From: Streptomyces fodineus
GTDB taxonomy: Bacteria; Actinomycetota; Actinomycetes; Streptomycetales; Streptomycetaceae
Assembly (NCBI RefSeq): GCF_001735805.1
Contig: NZ_CP017248.1
Location: 2,046,001-2,110,000 of the forward strand
Direction: 5' to 3'
Length of the DNA stretch: 64,000 nt
Under the pieces are notes generated by a model. That model worked only from the letters and a program-made list of their open reading frames with translations, ran no database searches and had not been told where the DNA came from. The translations under genes and the position numbers were made by a program. Shown here in pieces: positions 52,701 through 63,519 of the stretch. Each line of letters begins with the position of its first letter. The stretch's first letter is position 1.

Positions 52701-53873
52701 GATCGCGTCCGTGGTAGTGGGCTCGAACAGGCCGCCCAGCGCCGGGAGTCCGAGTTCGGGGCGGCCGCCGGGCTTGCCGAGACCCTCGATGACCAGCCGC
52801 AGCGCCTGCCACTGGTCACCGTGCAGGGTGCCGGTGCGGCGGGCGACGCGGCGCAGGCGGGCCGTGGAGAAGTACTTCTCGTACGTGTCGCGGGCCTGCT
52901 CGGTGGCGTCGGGGTGCAGGAGCAGGTCTCGGTCCTCGGTGACGAAGAGGAACAGCAGGCGGTAGGCGAGGCGGAGCAGGGCGGGGTGGAGGTCGTCGCG
53001 GACGTTCTTGTCGCGGGTGCGCAGGGCGTCGCGGAGGTCCGCGTTGTCGGGGTGGGCGATCAGGCCCGTGCCGATCACGGTCAGGGCCTTCTCGACGCCC
53101 TTGCGGAGTTCCTTCAGAGCGCGGGTGCCGCTGTCGATGGCCTCGGTGCGCCACTTCTCCAGGGGGCAGGTCGCGGCCGGCTCGCCCTCGCCGCGGGGCT
53201 CGAAGCGGGTGCGGTGCAGCAGGCGCCACAGCAGGACGAAGTCGTCGGAGCGGTCGCCGTCGAAGATCGCCCGGAGGTCGAACTCGATGAACGCGGCGCC
53301 GGTGAGGGACGCGGACTCGCGCAGCAGGCGCAGCTGGCGGCCGTTGGAGAGGACGCCCCAGAGGGTGGAGTCCGCCGAGCGGTTGAGGTACTCCTGCACC
53401 ATCGACTGGGGGGCCTGCTTGGCCAGTTCGGTGGTGCGCGTGTCGAGGGGAACGTTCCAGCCGGTGAGGTGGACGGGGATGTGCGCCCACTGGTGGCTGA
53501 CCTCGAAGTCCTTCTCCTCGTCGCGGGAGGGCAGGCCGGGCGCGGGGACGGGGGCGAGGGCGCCGAAGCCGAGCTGCTCGAAGAGGGGCAGCAGCCAGCG
53601 TTCGGTGGTGACGCCGACCGCGTGCACGCCGGGGTCGGCGTCGGCGCCGTCGCGGACCAGGGCGTCCTGGTAGGCGGCCCACACGCCGCGCAGGTAGCCC
53701 CAGGAGCGCTCGGCGGCATCCCGTACCGAGTCGCCCTTGGCGTACAGGCGGTAGTCGGCGGGCTTGGAGCCGGTCTGCTCCTTGCCTTCCTTGATGCGGA
53801 CCAGGAGGTCGTACGGCAGGAGGCCACCGACGGTGGCGACGGAGTCGGTCACGAGGGTCCTGGCGGTGCTCAT
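49713..53873 (-). CDS. Eco57I-like N6-adenine DNA methyltransferase (DISARM DrmMI-like)
   Basis: A 1386-aa protein. It is a large gamma-type adenine methylase of the Eco57I/PglX group, with SAM motif I DPACGSGHF at 512-520 and the catalytic NPPW at 802-805 (CVLGNPPWETLEF). A helical N-terminal half and a C-terminal target-recognition half (about 1000-1386) flank the core. No PD-(D/E)XK nuclease was noticed, so cleavage would come from a partner. The ATG at 53873 overlaps the SNF2 stop by 4 nt. A SNF2 helicase plus a DUF1998 helicase upstream on the same strand point to a DISARM-like defence operon in which this enzyme marks self DNA. Confidence 0.88.
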   Translation of the reverse strand: MSTARTLVTDSVATVGGLLPYDLLVRIKEGKEQTGSKPADYRLYAKGDSVRDAAERSWGYLRGVWAAYQDALVRDGADADPGVHAVGVTTERWLLPLFEQLGFGALAPVPAPGLPSRDEEKDFEVSHQWAHIPVHLTGWNVPLDTRTTELAKQAPQSMVQEYLNRSADSTLWGVLSNGRQLRLLRESASLTGAAFIEFDLRAIFDGDRSDDFVLLWRLLHRTRFEPRGEGEPAATCPLEKWRTEAIDSGTRALKELRKGVEKALTVIGTGLIAHPDNADLRDALRTRDKNVRDDLHPALLRLAYRLLFLFVTEDRDLLLHPDATEQARDTYEKYFSTARLRRVARRTGTLHGDQWQALRLVIEGLGKPGGRPELGLPALGGLFEPTTTDAILDGLSLSNQSLYEAVRALSEVYDAKLGRPRKVDYRHLGADELGSVYESLLELEPRLGEGNEYVLAKLDGNDRKTSGSYYTPSPLIDCLLDSTLDPVIAQAVRSGTTQKEREDALLALTVCDPACGSGHFLVAAARRIARRLAEIRTDDPEPSAEDVRHALRDVISRCVYGVDLNEMAVELAKVSLWIEAMRPGRPLTFLDAHIKHGNGLLGTTPKLLAEGLPDDAFKPLEGDDSKHVTDLKKRNAAERTAWKIALRHGANQDALFAEEEVLAESNSAFGETVSAITGTDSEELEDVQNQAKAYRELTTSPDYIRALELADAWCAAFVWKKTKTATPPSLTTKSLLTLHSEDGGASLPHGTVEEVVRLREEYRFFHWHLEFPEVFRVPANAKAPGVDERTGWKGGFSCVLGNPPWETLEFKTEEYFATVAPKIANAPNQAARQALIDGLAESEDEADRELYAEYIADKRLSDGFSHLARWSARFPLAARGKLNTYPLFAEAASHGIAPRGRFGLVLQTGIATDATTAPFFSDLVRSKRLVSFLDFKNEAWVLSRDVHHSTRFCLLTVTGREEQVREASFAFGTWYMEDLPARRFTMPLEEILLVNPNTGNLPVFESRRDAEITFGVYSRVPVLLKEPDEYGRGGSNPWGLTFRQGLFNMASDSHLFKGKQELVDEGWQLTGNVFTRIDEEGKTRRYLPLYEAKMLHHFDHRLGTYEGQTQAQANVGTLPRVTPEQHDDPDFAPLPRYWVPEQDVDSGKRDKKGNRIMWAGVETRLADKKWYENWLLGWRDVARSTDTRTMISSALPAYGVGDKFLLAFAPDDAAVLLSVFNSFVFDYVTRQKLSGTALKYFVLRQLPAATRIEIAALDGLLGGNAMSWITSRSLELSYTSQDMAPFARHHRDEGAPFRWDGARRELLRAELDAALFHVYGLSHADVEYVMDTFPTVRKREEALLGTYRTKDLILDIYDRMENARAVGDEYRTVLDPPPGKGPRHAA

Positions 53874-56821
53874 GCGCCCACTCCCTGGGGAAACGTCGGG
53901 GCCGGGCGGTAGTGGTACACGCCCAGGATGTCCGGGTCGCCCTGGGGGACGACCTTCAGGCCCGCGAGACGGGCGCGGGAGGCGGTGCGGACCCTGCGGT
54001 GCGAGGCCTCCAGGACCCGGCCCAACTCGGCCGACTGCTCCCGTAGTTCGGGCATGATCGCGGGCAGGGCGGCCAGGATCTCGGCGATGTGCTCGGTGGC
54101 GAACTTGGGGTCGGTGTTCTGCGTCGCGCGGGCTTCGAGGAGAGCCACGGCCTCGTCCTCCGGCAGCCAGTCGGGGGCGTCGGGCCTGCCGCGGTAGGCG
54201 ACCACGCGGGCATCCTCGGCGAGCTGCTCGCGCACCGAGCCGTCGCGGGCGGGCAGGTTCAGCTGGAAGCGGTGGCGCACGAGCAGGAGCGTGGTGTTCC
54301 GCTCCACGGCCTTCGTGCGGACGACTCCGCAGCGGCGGGCGGGGCGCTGCCACTCGGGTACCTTGCCGGCGTCGTCGAGGGCCGCGTCCAGGACGAAGCG
54401 GGCGACGGCGGCGACCACCGGGTCGGTGCGGGTGAGGGCGGCCTCGCCACGCGGGGCGCTGGGGGCGTCGTGGAAGACGACCGGGCGGGGATGGCGGGGG
54501 CCGAGCGCGTGGGAGACGGTGTCGCGCAGGCCCTGCGGGAGGGCGTCGGTGTGCGCGGTGAATCCGCCCTGCTTCGTCGCCGCGGGCATACCGCGCAGGG
54601 CGCCCAGGGCGCGGCGGGTGAAGTCCCGTACCTCCTCGCCGGTGCCGAGCGCGGCACGGATCTCGTCGACCTCGGCGGCCACCTCGTCCTTCTTGATGGT
54701 GAGCTGGGCGTAGCGGGAGCGGTAGCGCTTCTCCCGCTCGGCGGAGGACTGCCAGGCGATCTCCAGCTGCTCGGCCACCTCCTCCTGCGCGAACAGCCCT
54801 TCCTGCTCGTACGCCGACCGCTCGCCGCGCAGGATCAGACCCTCGAACACGGCCTGCATGGCGCTCTCGGACTCCTGCGGCACGGGCACGGAGATGCCGG
54901 TGACACGGCGGATGCGCTCGTGCTTGCGCAGCAGGACGTTGAGGACGATGCCGTCGACGGGGTTGTCGGCGCCGTACAGGGTGAGCGCCTTGACGACGTC
55001 GGTGCGCTGACCGAAGCGGTCGACGCGGCCCTCGCGCTGCTCGTGGCGGGTCGGGTTCCAGGCGAGGTCGTAGTGGAGGACCGCGTCGAAGGACTCCTGG
55101 AGGTTGACGCCCTCGGAGAGGCAGTCGGTGGCGACCAGGACGCGGCGCTCGGGCGCGGGATTGCCCTCCTCGTCGGTGCCGGTCAGCTCGGCGATGCGGG
55201 TGACTCGCTGGTCGGGTGAGAGTTCGCCGGTGACGGAGGCGACCGCGACCGGGTGTTCGGTGCCCTTCTTGTTGAGGATTTTCTTGAGGTGGTCGGCCAC
55301 GTAGTCGGCGGTCGCGATGTAGCGGCAGAAGACGATGGGCCGGTAGCCCTGGTCGAGGAGGTCGGAGACGGTGGTGATCAGCTTCTTCAGTTTGGCGTCG
55401 CGGGTCGGGCCATAGAGCTTCTTGGCCGATTCGGCCATGGCGACCAGGCGGGCCTTCTCCTCGTCGTCGACCTCACTGTCGCCGTCGTCAGTGGTGGCTG
55501 CGGGCAGCCGTGTGCCCGGTACCGCGTCCGCGGACTCGGGGGTCTCGCTGTCGGCCGGGTCGGAGACGGTGCGCTCCCCAGTGCGGTCCGCCTCGGCGGG
55601 GGTGTCCGCCTCCTCGACGCCGGCACGCGTGTTCAGGGACTGCACGGCGGCGGCCGGAGAGGAGGACAGGGTGCGCAGCAGGGCGAGGGTGGACCACCAG
55701 CGCTGGCGCTGCTGCAGGGCACCGTCGGCCGCCCGTACGGTCTCACGGGCGTACGACAGGACCTCGTCGAGGAGCTTCTTGTAGTCGCGGTGCAGGGTGT
55801 AGGCGGTCTCGGCGGTGTCCCGGGAGGACGGGAAGTGCGCGCCGTCCTGGAAGTCCTCGCGGATGTCGGCGCGGCGGCGCTGCACGAAGAACTCGGCGAG
55901 CAGCCTGCGGCCCGCGTCGGTGTCGAGGGGGACGGCGGCCAGGCGGTCGTCGAGCAGACCGATCAGGCGGCGGAAGGGCTCTTCCTTACCGCTGTGCGGG
56001 GTGGCCGTGACCAGCAGGAGGTGGCGGTCGGTCCGGTCGGCGAGGGCTCGCAGCAGCGCGTACCGCTGCTGGGAGGAGCGGGCCGAAGCGCCGACCGTGG
56101 TGTCGGAGACGCAGGAGTGCGCCTCGTCGACGATCACCAGGTCGGGGCAGTGGCGCAGGAAGTCCTCGCGGTGGCGGGGGGACTTGATGAAGTCGGTGGA
56201 GACGACGTACGCGCCTTCCGGGCGGAACACCGACTGGCCGTACGGGGTCTCCCGCTCCAGACGGCCGATCGTGGACGGCAGCACGAGACGGGCGTCGACG
56301 CCGAACTTGCCGTACAGCTCGGCTCGCCACTGTTCGGCCAGGGCGGGCGAGCACAGCACGACCAGGCCTCGGGCGTCGCCCTGCGCCAGCAGCTCGGCGG
56401 CGATCAGCCCGGCCTCGACCGTCTTGCCGATACCGACGTCGTCGGCGATCAGCAGCCGGACGGTGTCCTGGCGCAGCGCCATCAGCAGCGGCACCAGCTG
56501 GTATGGGCGCGGGTCGACGGCGATCGAGGCGAGCGAACGGAAAGGGCCCGCGCCGGAGCGGAAGCCGATACGCAGGGCGGTGCGCAGCAGCCCGGCCGCC
56601 TGCTGGTCGCCCAGGTCGGAGGGGGTGGGCGGGGCGAAAGTAGCCTGGACCACGGTCTCCAGGCCGGGCAGGACGCCCGCGATGTCGTCGTCGGCGCCAC
56701 CGAGCGGGCGCAGGACGAGCAGGTCGGGTGTGGAGTCGGGCAGCACGACCCACTCACGGCCCCGGGCGTGGACGAGGGAACCGACGGCGTACGGCCGGGT
56801 CGGCTGGGCGGCGGTGGTCAT
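53870..56821 (-). CDS. SNF2-family helicase (DrmD/RapA-like)
   Basis: A 983-aa protein. Walker A DDVGIGKT is at 127-134 and VDEAH at 231-235. The second lobe has VLVATDCLSEGVNLQESFDA and the motif VI HEQREGRVDRFGQRTDVVKA. These are the hallmarks of the RapA/DrmD branch of SNF2 translocases. It pumps along double-stranded DNA using ATP. In class 1 DISARM a DrmD of this kind stands next to the methylase, as here. It starts 124 nt after the DUF1998 helicase ends and overlaps the methylase start. Confidence 0.88.
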   Translation of the reverse strand: MTTAAQPTRPYAVGSLVHARGREWVVLPDSTPDLLVLRPLGGADDDIAGVLPGLETVVQATFAPPTPSDLGDQQAAGLLRTALRIGFRSGAGPFRSLASIAVDPRPYQLVPLLMALRQDTVRLLIADDVGIGKTVEAGLIAAELLAQGDARGLVVLCSPALAEQWRAELYGKFGVDARLVLPSTIGRLERETPYGQSVFRPEGAYVVSTDFIKSPRHREDFLRHCPDLVIVDEAHSCVSDTTVGASARSSQQRYALLRALADRTDRHLLLVTATPHSGKEEPFRRLIGLLDDRLAAVPLDTDAGRRLLAEFFVQRRRADIREDFQDGAHFPSSRDTAETAYTLHRDYKKLLDEVLSYARETVRAADGALQQRQRWWSTLALLRTLSSSPAAAVQSLNTRAGVEEADTPAEADRTGERTVSDPADSETPESADAVPGTRLPAATTDDGDSEVDDEEKARLVAMAESAKKLYGPTRDAKLKKLITTVSDLLDQGYRPIVFCRYIATADYVADHLKKILNKKGTEHPVAVASVTGELSPDQRVTRIAELTGTDEEGNPAPERRVLVATDCLSEGVNLQESFDAVLHYDLAWNPTRHEQREGRVDRFGQRTDVVKALTLYGADNPVDGIVLNVLLRKHERIRRVTGISVPVPQESESAMQAVFEGLILRGERSAYEQEGLFAQEEVAEQLEIAWQSSAEREKRYRSRYAQLTIKKDEVAAEVDEIRAALGTGEEVRDFTRRALGALRGMPAATKQGGFTAHTDALPQGLRDTVSHALGPRHPRPVVFHDAPSAPRGEAALTRTDPVVAAVARFVLDAALDDAGKVPEWQRPARRCGVVRTKAVERNTTLLLVRHRFQLNLPARDGSVREQLAEDARVVAYRGRPDAPDWLPEDEAVALLEARATQNTDPKFATEHIAEILAALPAIMPELREQSAELGRVLEASHRRVRTASRARLAGLKVVPQGDPDILGVYHYRPAPTFPQGVGA

Positions 56822-56945
56822 GCGGGCCTTCCGGGTCGGGGCGGTAGGGGTCGTTCGGGCGGGTCAGCCAGGGCGGCGGCCGGGCGGATCGCGTGTGGTC
56901 CGTGGGACCGGGGCGGGCCGAAGGGGTCCGCCCCGGTCCCTGAGA

Positions 56946-59900
56946 TCAGCGGCGCGCCTCGCCGAACACCGAAGGGTAGTCGGCCACGGCCTTCGACCAG
57001 TCATCGTCGTAGCGGATGCGGATGACTTCCCAGCCGATCTCCTTCAGCCGCTCGGCGGCCTCCTCGTCGCGCAGCGTCGTCTCGGCGTGGTCGTGGTGCG
57101 GACCGTCGACGAAGACCGCGACGGGGCCGAAGGAGGTGTCGTAGACGAAGTCCGGCTTGGACAGGGCCGCGCTCAGCCTGACCTGCTGGTGGTCTGGCAG
57201 GCGGTGGCCGTGGGTCCTGAGGTAGGCGATGAACCGCTCCTCCAGGGAGGAGTCCGCACCCTCGATGAGCGCGTCGGCGTGCTCGTCGCGGGTGCGGCCC
57301 GCGTGGCTGGAGCCAACCTCTCCGCCCGCGAAGTCCATCAGCAGCTGCTTCACCAGGTGGCGGTCGATCATCCGGTGGTGGCGCTGGTTGCCGAAGGAGA
57401 GCAGGCAGTCGTAGCAGCCCTTCTCGCACGGGTCGCCATTGCGCTTCTCGGCTCCCCGGTCGCGTCCGACCTGGTCGAAGTGCGCGATCTCCAGGGCCCG
57501 GCGGGCGGCGCGGGCGAGCGCGTCGGGCTCGGCCTGGAGGCGGCGCAGGACGCCCGCGCCGCCCTCGGCGCTCTCGATGAACAGCAGCCGCTCGCGGGGA
57601 CCATCGTGCGGCGGCAGCTCCTCGGTGTCCAGCTCGGAGTCCTCCAGCTGGAACTCGGCCTCGATGCCCCGCTCCAGCGCGTACTGGAGGGTGATCGCGG
57701 TGTCCTTGTCGACGGGGGCCGCGAGCTTGAGGACGAGGATGTTACGGGTGTCCTGGACGTACGGGATGACGGGGATCTTGCGCGCGACCTTCTCCGCGTC
57801 GGCGAGTCCCTCGTCCTCCACCGGGGTCTCCCGGCCGGGCGCGTTCGTGCTCGGCCTGCCGGTGGAGCCGGCCAGCCACTGGCCGGTGACCGGGTCGAGC
57901 CAGAAGCCGATGTCGCCCTTGGCGACCGAGCGGCGGTAGCCCAGGTTGGTGAGCCGGACGGTGGCGCTGTCGCCGTAGACCAGTTCGGCGAGGAGGCGGC
58001 CGGCCGCGGCCTTCGCCTCGGCGCGCAGCGAACCGTCCCGGCCGTCCTCGTGCTGCTTGAAACGGTAGGAGATCTCCACCGCGTAGCCCGTGCGCTGGCG
58101 CTCCTCCTCGTCGGAGGAGATCCGGTCACGACGGTGGGTGAAGACGGTGTGCAGGTGCAGCAGCCCGGTGCGGGGGTCGCCGTACGTGCTGCCGCAGCCC
58201 AGGCAGGTGTCCTCGCGCCGCTCCTCGGGGGACAGGTAGCCGCAGCCCTGGCACACCTTGGCGCTCTCGGTGGTCAGTTCGCCGCTGGTGTCCGGGGGCA
58301 GCTGTACCCGGTCCACCTTGAACCGGCTGCCCTCGTGGTAGATCAGCGCGCCCGGCCCGAACTCGCGGATCGCGATGAAGCGGGACCGCTGGAGGTAGTC
58401 GCCGTCGTAGCCGCGGCTGGTGCGGCCGGTGCCGGGGATGTACGCGGCGAGCGGCAGCCGGGGGAAGGAGTAGCCGGGCAGGAAGCCCTCGGAGGCGAAG
58501 TAGCGGTACGGGTAGAAGTCGGACAGCACCGTGCGCTCGCCGCCCTGCCTGTTCTCCAGGAGGGCGATCTGGTTCTCCGCCTGGGCGCGGCGGCGGACAG
58601 CCTGGGCCTGGGAACGGCCGGTCGCCGTGCGGTTGCGGATGTTGTCGTGCTGGATCTCCCGCTCCTCCAGGGCCTTGCGGTAGAGGTTCCGCCAGCGTCC
58701 GCACTTCTCGTCGAAACGCCCGGGTGCCTTGGCGACGGTGTCCTCCAGCCACTGCTCGTGCCACCAGGACGTCTCGCGCAGGGCCTCGACGCAGCCCGCG
58801 AGGACGGTGCGGGCCCGTGCGAGGGCGCGCTGCTGGGCGGCCGGCTTGCCGATCTGCTCCCGCACCCCGTCCAGCAGCTCCAGCGAGGGAGCCTTGCCGT
58901 CCGTGTCGAGGATCTTCGTCATGGTGCGCCCGAGTTCCAGGCGGGTCTCGGCGAGCCAGATGGCGTGCACGTGGGAGGCGAGCAGGTCCTCGTTGGCCAG
59001 GTCGAGGCGGGGCGCGGCGACGGTGCCCGCGACCATCTGGTCGGAGCGGGTGAAGTAGTACTGGTCGTGGCTGTTGCCGGTCGCGCAGTACGTGGTGACC
59101 AGCGCGGGCTGGCCCGAGCGGCCCGCGCGGCCCGAGCGCTGGGCGTAGTTCGCGGGGGTCGGCGGGACGTTGCGGAGGTTGACGGCGTTGAGGCTGGCGA
59201 TGTCGACGCCGAGCTCCATCGTGGGCGAGCAGTACAGCAGGGGCAGCGGCAGCCCCTTGCTGAACAGCTTCTCCCGCTCCTCGCGGACGTCGGGGTGGAC
59301 CTGGGCGGTGTGCTCGGCGGCGTGCAGTCCGGCGAAGGTGGACGCGACCTCCTTGTAGAGGCCCTTGAAGAAGGCATTGACGCGGGGGCCCCGGCCGGTG
59401 CGGTAGGTGCGGCGCAGCCGGTCCACGGCGCCGTGCTCGTCGTCGCGGGCGTGCCAGCGGATCACCGGGTGGTGGATCTGGTAGCCGGGGTCCTCGCCCC
59501 GGCCCTGGGTGATCCGGCTCAGGACACCGCCGTCGGCGAGGACCTCGAGCAGGTCGCGGATCACGTCCTGGGCGTCGTCGAGGGAGAGGTCGTGGCTCCA
59601 GTCCGGGAAGGTTTCCGGCTTGCGGACGTGGCGGCCGAAGGCGGTGCGGCCGGTGAGGTTCAGCTCGCTGCGGGTGCGCCCGGAGCGACCGGGCCGGCCG
59701 GAGAGAGCCACCGCGACGCCGGGCGCGGGGGGCGCGGACTCGGTCTCGGCGATGGCCCACGCGTCGTTGAGCTTGGCGGACTCCTTGCGCAGCTCGTTGA
59801 ACTTGGCCTCGGTGAAGTACGGGGTGTCCACGGCGCGCTGGCGGCGCAGCTCGTCCATGAGGACGCGGGCCAGGTCGAGCCGGGTGGCCGGGGTCGCGGT

Positions 59901-62225
59901 GCGCAGCGGCCCAGCGGCGCGCTGCCAGCGCTCCTCGTCCTGGGCGATCTGGTCGAGCCCCGCGTACTCCAGGCCCAGCAGACCGGCCTGCTCCAGGTTG
60001 GGCATGGTGATCCGCCAGCCGCGCTCCAGGTCGAGGAAGAGCCGGTACTCGGCCACCTGGGCCAGCGCGTTCAGCGTCTCCTCGGCGAGCGCCTCCACCT
60101 CGGTGGGGTTGTTGGCGTACTCGTGACGGGCCAGCCCCATGGCGGCCACGACCTCTTCGCCCAGCCGCTTCCAGCGCAGGCCCGCCTCTCCCGCCTTCAG
60201 CATGGCGCGGTAGAGGGCGCCGCGCAGCTGGGTGACCATGACGAAGTCGTTGAAGTGGCCCGCCTGCAGGCTGGCGTCCTGCCTGTTGTCGACGAACGTG
60301 AGCAACTTGCGTGCGTCCTCGCCGAGTTCGTCCGCGGGCAGACTCTTGAGGTGGCGGACGATGGAAGCGCTGACGACGGAGGTGGCGGTGGAGCGGCCCT
60401 CCTGGTCGAGCGTCATCAGCTTGGCGAAGTCGCGTTCCCTGACCTGCTCGTAGCTGACCCCGCACTCCAGGCAGAACAGGAACGGAGCGGGCACGTAGGC
60501 GGCGTACAGTCCGCCCGCGTCCTTGTTCACCGCCGCGCCATCGGGCCTCACCCACACAGGCTGCGGGGCGCGCTTCTTACGGCTCGCGGTGAGGACGGGC
60601 GTGCCCTTCTTCGGGTCGAGGGTGAGCCAGCTGTCGGGGAAGCGGCGCTGGTCGATCGCGTCCGTGACACGCTCGGGCCACGGGTTGGTGGCCGAGAGGT
60701 AGAGGTAGCCCTGCTCGTCGTCCGCGTCCTCACGGGTGCGGAAGGCGACCGTGCCGTCGTCGCTCTGCTCGCGGGCCACGGTGAGGTACTCCTGGCCGCA
60801 CTCGCGGCAGAAGGACAGCGGCAGCAGGAGCTTCTCCGGCTCTCCGGGCACCCGCTGCTGGTAGGTACGGGTGATGTGGCGGCTGTCCGCCGGCTCCAGG
60901 GAGACGTACGCCGAGCCGCCCTTGGAGAGGAACTGGTGGAGGCGGAACGCGAACAGCGCGCGGTCGTCGGCGTCGCGGACCTGTGTGCCGGCCCGGAGGG
61001 TGGACCGGATGGCCTTGGCGCAGGCGGTGTACGGCTCGTCCTCGGGTGCGTCGCGCGGGACGTCGAAGGCGTCCTCGCGCAGGACGCGCGCGGCGAGCTC
61101 CACGGTGGTGGGCTTTGCGCGCACCAGCAGACGGGTGCCGTCCTCGTCGGTGGTCTCGGTGAGGCCGAAGGCGGTCTCGACCCAGCGGGCCAGAGGGTCG
61201 GCCTTGAGTGCGTCGTACTCCAGCGGAGGGTTGTTCTCCCTTAGGCGGGCAGCGAGTTCGGCACGCGTGGGGATCGTGTCGCCGGTCGCGCGGACCAGGG
61301 TCTCTCCCACCACCCGGTCTGGGGAGATCTCCGTGTCGAACAGGGTGGAGGCGACCTCGGCGACCTCACGGCGGCGGGCGGCGGGGGTGCCCTTGGTGGA
61401 CATGGTGGCGGAGGTGCCGACGCACTGCAGGGCGGGCGACTCGCACGCCTCGCGCACGCGCCGGACCAGCAGGGCGACGTCGGCGCCCTGACGGCCGCGG
61501 TAGGTGTGCAGTTCGTCCAGGACGAGGAAGCGCAGGCCCTTGGCCCGGCCGATGAGACGCTTGCGCTCCTCGGGGCGGGTGAGCATCAGCTCCAGCATCA
61601 CGTAGTTGGTGAGCAGGATGTCCGGGGGGGTGTCGAGGACCGCATCCTTCTCGGACTGCTTCTCCTGGCCGGTGTAACGGGCGTACGTGACGGGCTCGTT
61701 GCCCTCGCCGTATCCGGCGGTGAGGAACTTCCTCAGCTCGCCCCGCTGGCTGTTGGCCAGCGCGTTCATCGGGTAGACGATGATCGCCTTGATGCTCGGG
61801 GGGTCTCCGGGCCGCTTCTCGCTCAGGATCCGGCTGACGATGGGCACGATGTAGCCGAGGCTCTTTCCGGAGCCGGTGCCGGTCGTCAGGACGTACGAGT
61901 CCTTCGAGTCGGCGGCCTCGATGGCGTCGCGCTGGTGCCGGTGGAAGCGGATGGGGCGGATCGTCGCACCCCGCTTGTCCTTGCCGGTGCGGAAGATCCG
62001 CTTGCACTCGGGGTGGAGGAGGCCGAGGTCGTCGGCGAGGTGGTCGACGGTGCCGCCGCTCGCGAAGCTCGGGTTGAGCGAGAGCCAGGGGTCGGGCCAC
62101 TGGTCGCCGTCGGCAAGGGACTTGGACACCTTCTCGCCGATCCGCGGGTCGTCGATCACCACCGATCCGGACGTGTATTCCTTATAGTCCCGGATGAGCC
62201 GACGGTGCACCTCGAAGACGTCCAC
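56946..62225 (-). CDS. DEAD helicase-DUF1998 protein with C-terminal endonuclease-like domain
   Basis: 1759 aa, starting at the GTG at 62225 (GAGG 6 nt upstream). The helicase part has Walker A TGTGSGKS at about 115-122, DELH ([20 protein letters not shown]) at about 237-240 and [18 protein letters not shown]. The DUF1998 region has [18 protein letters not shown] and zinc ligands in [14 protein letters not shown]. The last 100 residues form a Vsr/MTES_1575-like nuclease pattern ([25 protein letters not shown] and [12 protein letters not shown], then [14 protein letters not shown]). It thus seems to unite DrmA-like, DrmB-like and nuclease functions in one chain and leads the putative DISARM-like operon. 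The TTGACT promoter at 62310-62339 drives it. Confidence 0.88.
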   Translation of the reverse strand: MDVFEVHRRLIRDYKEYTSGSVVIDDPRIGEKVSKSLADGDQWPDPWLSLNPSFASGGTVDHLADDLGLLHPECKRIFRTGKDKRGATIRPIRFHRHQRDAIEAADSKDSYVLTTGTGSGKSLGYIVPIVSRILSEKRPGDPPSIKAIIVYPMNALANSQRGELRKFLTAGYGEGNEPVTYARYTGQEKQSEKDAVLDTPPDILLTNYVMLELMLTRPEERKRLIGRAKGLRFLVLDELHTYRGRQGADVALLVRRVREACESPALQCVGTSATMSTKGTPAARRREVAEVASTLFDTEISPDRVVGETLVRATGDTIPTRAELAARLRENNPPLEYDALKADPLARWVETAFGLTETTDEDGTRLLVRAKPTTVELAARVLREDAFDVPRDAPEDEPYTACAKAIRSTLRAGTQVRDADDRALFAFRLHQFLSKGGSAYVSLEPADSRHITRTYQQRVPGEPEKLLLPLSFCRECGQEYLTVAREQSDDGTVAFRTREDADDEQGYLYLSATNPWPERVTDAIDQRRFPDSWLTLDPKKGTPVLTASRKKRAPQPVWVRPDGAAVNKDAGGLYAAYVPAPFLFCLECGVSYEQVRERDFAKLMTLDQEGRSTATSVVSASIVRHLKSLPADELGEDARKLLTFVDNRQDASLQAGHFNDFVMVTQLRGALYRAMLKAGEAGLRWKRLGEEVVAAMGLARHEYANNPTEVEALAEETLNALAQVAEYRLFLDLERGWRITMPNLEQAGLLGLEYAGLDQIAQDEERWQRAAGPLRTATPATRLDLARVLMDELRRQRAVDTPYFTEAKFNELRKESAKLNDAWAIAETESAPPAPGVAVALSGRPGRSGRTRSELNLTGRTAFGRHVRKPETFPDWSHDLSLDDAQDVIRDLLEVLADGGVLSRITQGRGEDPGYQIHHPVIRWHARDDEHGAVDRLRRTYRTGRGPRVNAFFKGLYKEVASTFAGLHAAEHTAQVHPDVREEREKLFSKGLPLPLLYCSPTMELGVDIASLNAVNLRNVPPTPANYAQRSGRAGRSGQPALVTTYCATGNSHDQYYFTRSDQMVAGTVAAPRLDLANEDLLASHVHAIWLAETRLELGRTMTKILDTDGKAPSLELLDGVREQIGKPAAQQRALARARTVLAGCVEALRETSWWHEQWLEDTVAKAPGRFDEKCGRWRNLYRKALEEREIQHDNIRNRTATGRSQAQAVRRRAQAENQIALLENRQGGERTVLSDFYPYRYFASEGFLPGYSFPRLPLAAYIPGTGRTSRGYDGDYLQRSRFIAIREFGPGALIYHEGSRFKVDRVQLPPDTSGELTTESAKVCQGCGYLSPEERREDTCLGCGSTYGDPRTGLLHLHTVFTHRRDRISSDEEERQRTGYAVEISYRFKQHEDGRDGSLRAEAKAAAGRLLAELVYGDSATVRLTNLGYRRSVAKGDIGFWLDPVTGQWLAGSTGRPSTNAPGRETPVEDEGLADAEKVARKIPVIPYVQDTRNILVLKLAAPVDKDTAITLQYALERGIEAEFQLEDSELDTEELPPHDGPRERLLFIESAEGGAGVLRRLQAEPDALARAARRALEIAHFDQVGRDRGAEKRNGDPCEKGCYDCLLSFGNQRHHRMIDRHLVKQLLMDFAGGEVGSSHAGRTRDEHADALIEGADSSLEERFIAYLRTHGHRLPDHQQVRLSAALSKPDFVYDTSFGPVAVFVDGPHHDHAETTLRDEEAAERLKEIGWEVIRIRYDDDWSKAVADYPSVFGEARR

Positions 62226-62309
62226 GTGATCCTCACTAGCTCCCGACGTAATCCACGCATCACCGTAGTGGGTGAGGCACACGGGACGGACCGTCCCGCC
62301 TTCATCCCC

Positions 62310-62342
62310 ATTAGAGCAAGAGCATGTGAACTCAGTCAACGG
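62310..62342 (-). promoter_or_regulatory. Promoter and conserved motif upstream of the DISARM-like operon
   Basis: On the minus strand TTGACT (62334-62339) and TCTAAT (62310-62315) are 18 nt apart, about 85-90 bp before the helicase GTG. The -35 is inside CCGTTGACTGAGTTCACA (62325-62342), the motif also seen at 42477 and 63520. The same 224-bp gap drives the divergent kinase. Confidence 0.6.
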
Positions 62343-62449
62343 ATAATGCGTCGCGGGGGAAGCATTCGAAGCATTGCCGTGCCACACTCTCCCTGACAAC
62401 AGCCCGGGCAGGGCGCGGCAGGGCACGGAGGGGACGGGCCGCAGGGCGA

Positions 62450-63463
62450 ATGGACACCGGAACACTGATCGCCGGTCGCTACCGGATCAAGCACCTGATC
62501 GGCCGGGGCGGCATGGGAGTCGTCTGGCTCGCCCACGACGAGAACCTGGGCCGTGACGTGGCGTTGAAGACCATGAACGTCGATCCGGGGCTGACCGAGG
62601 AGCAGCGCGCCCGCGACGCCGAAAGGTTCCGCCGGGAGGCGCAGGCCGTCGCGCGACTCGACCACGCGGGCCTCGCCACCGTCTACGACCTCGGCGAGGA
62701 GAACGGCACCCGCTTTCTCGTCATGCAGTACGTGATCGGACCCCCGCTCGACGACCGGATCGTCGAGGAGGGCCCGCTCTCCATCGAGGAGACCGCGTCG
62801 ATCGGCGTCCAGATCGCCTCGGTCCTGGGTTCCGTGCACGCCCGCGACGTCGTGCACCGCGACCTCAAGGGCAGCAACGTCGTGATCCGCACGGACGGCG
62901 TGGTCAAGGTCCTCGACTTCGGCGTCGCCGCCTTCCTCGACCCGGACACCACAGGCCTCACCACGACCGGTGAGCGCCCCGGCAGCCTGGAGTGCATGGC
63001 GCCGGAACAGGTGCAGGGCAAGCCGGTCGACCCCCGCACCGATCTGTACGCGTTGGGCTGCCTGCTGTACGCGATGCTGACGGGCGAGCCGGTCTTCACG
63101 CACGAGTCCGAACTGATGCTGCCCGGCATGATCCTTGAGCAGCCGCCCGTACCGCCCGGAAGGCTTCGCGCGGGCATCCCTTCCGAACTGGAGGACCTGG
63201 TACTCCAGTTACTGGCCAAGGACCCCGACGAGCGACCCGCCCACGCCGGCGAGGTGTGGCGGCGCCTCGCCGTATGGCTGCCCGAGCGCCGCACCCCCGA
63301 ACAGGCACTCCTCCCGTGGGCCGAAGTGGACCCGCTGCGGCCCTTCACCCACCCAATGGGACCGGAGGCCCGGCCGGTGCGGGCATGGGCAACATCGGGG
63401 CGGAGCGGCCGAGCCGGGCGGACGGGGGCGGCGTCCAGGCGGAACAGCCGGCCGTCGCGCTGA
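62450..63463 (+). CDS. Soluble Ser/Thr protein kinase
   Basis: A 337-aa protein. A complete PknB-like kinase domain fills residues 1-265: [12 protein letters not shown], the Lys in [24 protein letters not shown] and [11 protein letters not shown]. The tail is basic and disordered and I see no membrane helix or PASTA domain, so it is cytoplasmic. It is divergent from the DISARM-like operon and followed by an HTH-bearing gene. It is far shorter than the BREX kinase PglW. It could phosphorylate defence proteins, but that is inference. Confidence 0.88.
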   Translation: MDTGTLIAGRYRIKHLIGRGGMGVVWLAHDENLGRDVALKTMNVDPGLTEEQRARDAERFRREAQAVARLDHAGLATVYDLGEENGTRFLVMQYVIGPPLDDRIVEEGPLSIEETASIGVQIASVLGSVHARDVVHRDLKGSNVVIRTDGVVKVLDFGVAAFLDPDTTGLTTTGERPGSLECMAPEQVQGKPVDPRTDLYALGCLLYAMLTGEPVFTHESELMLPGMILEQPPVPPGRLRAGIPSELEDLVLQLLAKDPDERPAHAGEVWRRLAVWLPERRTPEQALLPWAEVDPLRPFTHPMGPEARPVRAWATSGRSGRAGRTGAASRRNSRPSR

Positions 63464-63519
63464 CCCGCGCGCCTCGCCGACCGGAACGCGACGTACGCCC
63501 CAAAACCCCCTTACGCATC

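Noticed and set aside
50496..61244. Long plus-strand open frames opposite the DISARM-like genes
   Set aside because: They lack recognisable domains and ribosome binding sites, and the opposite strand carries clear methylase and helicase motifs.
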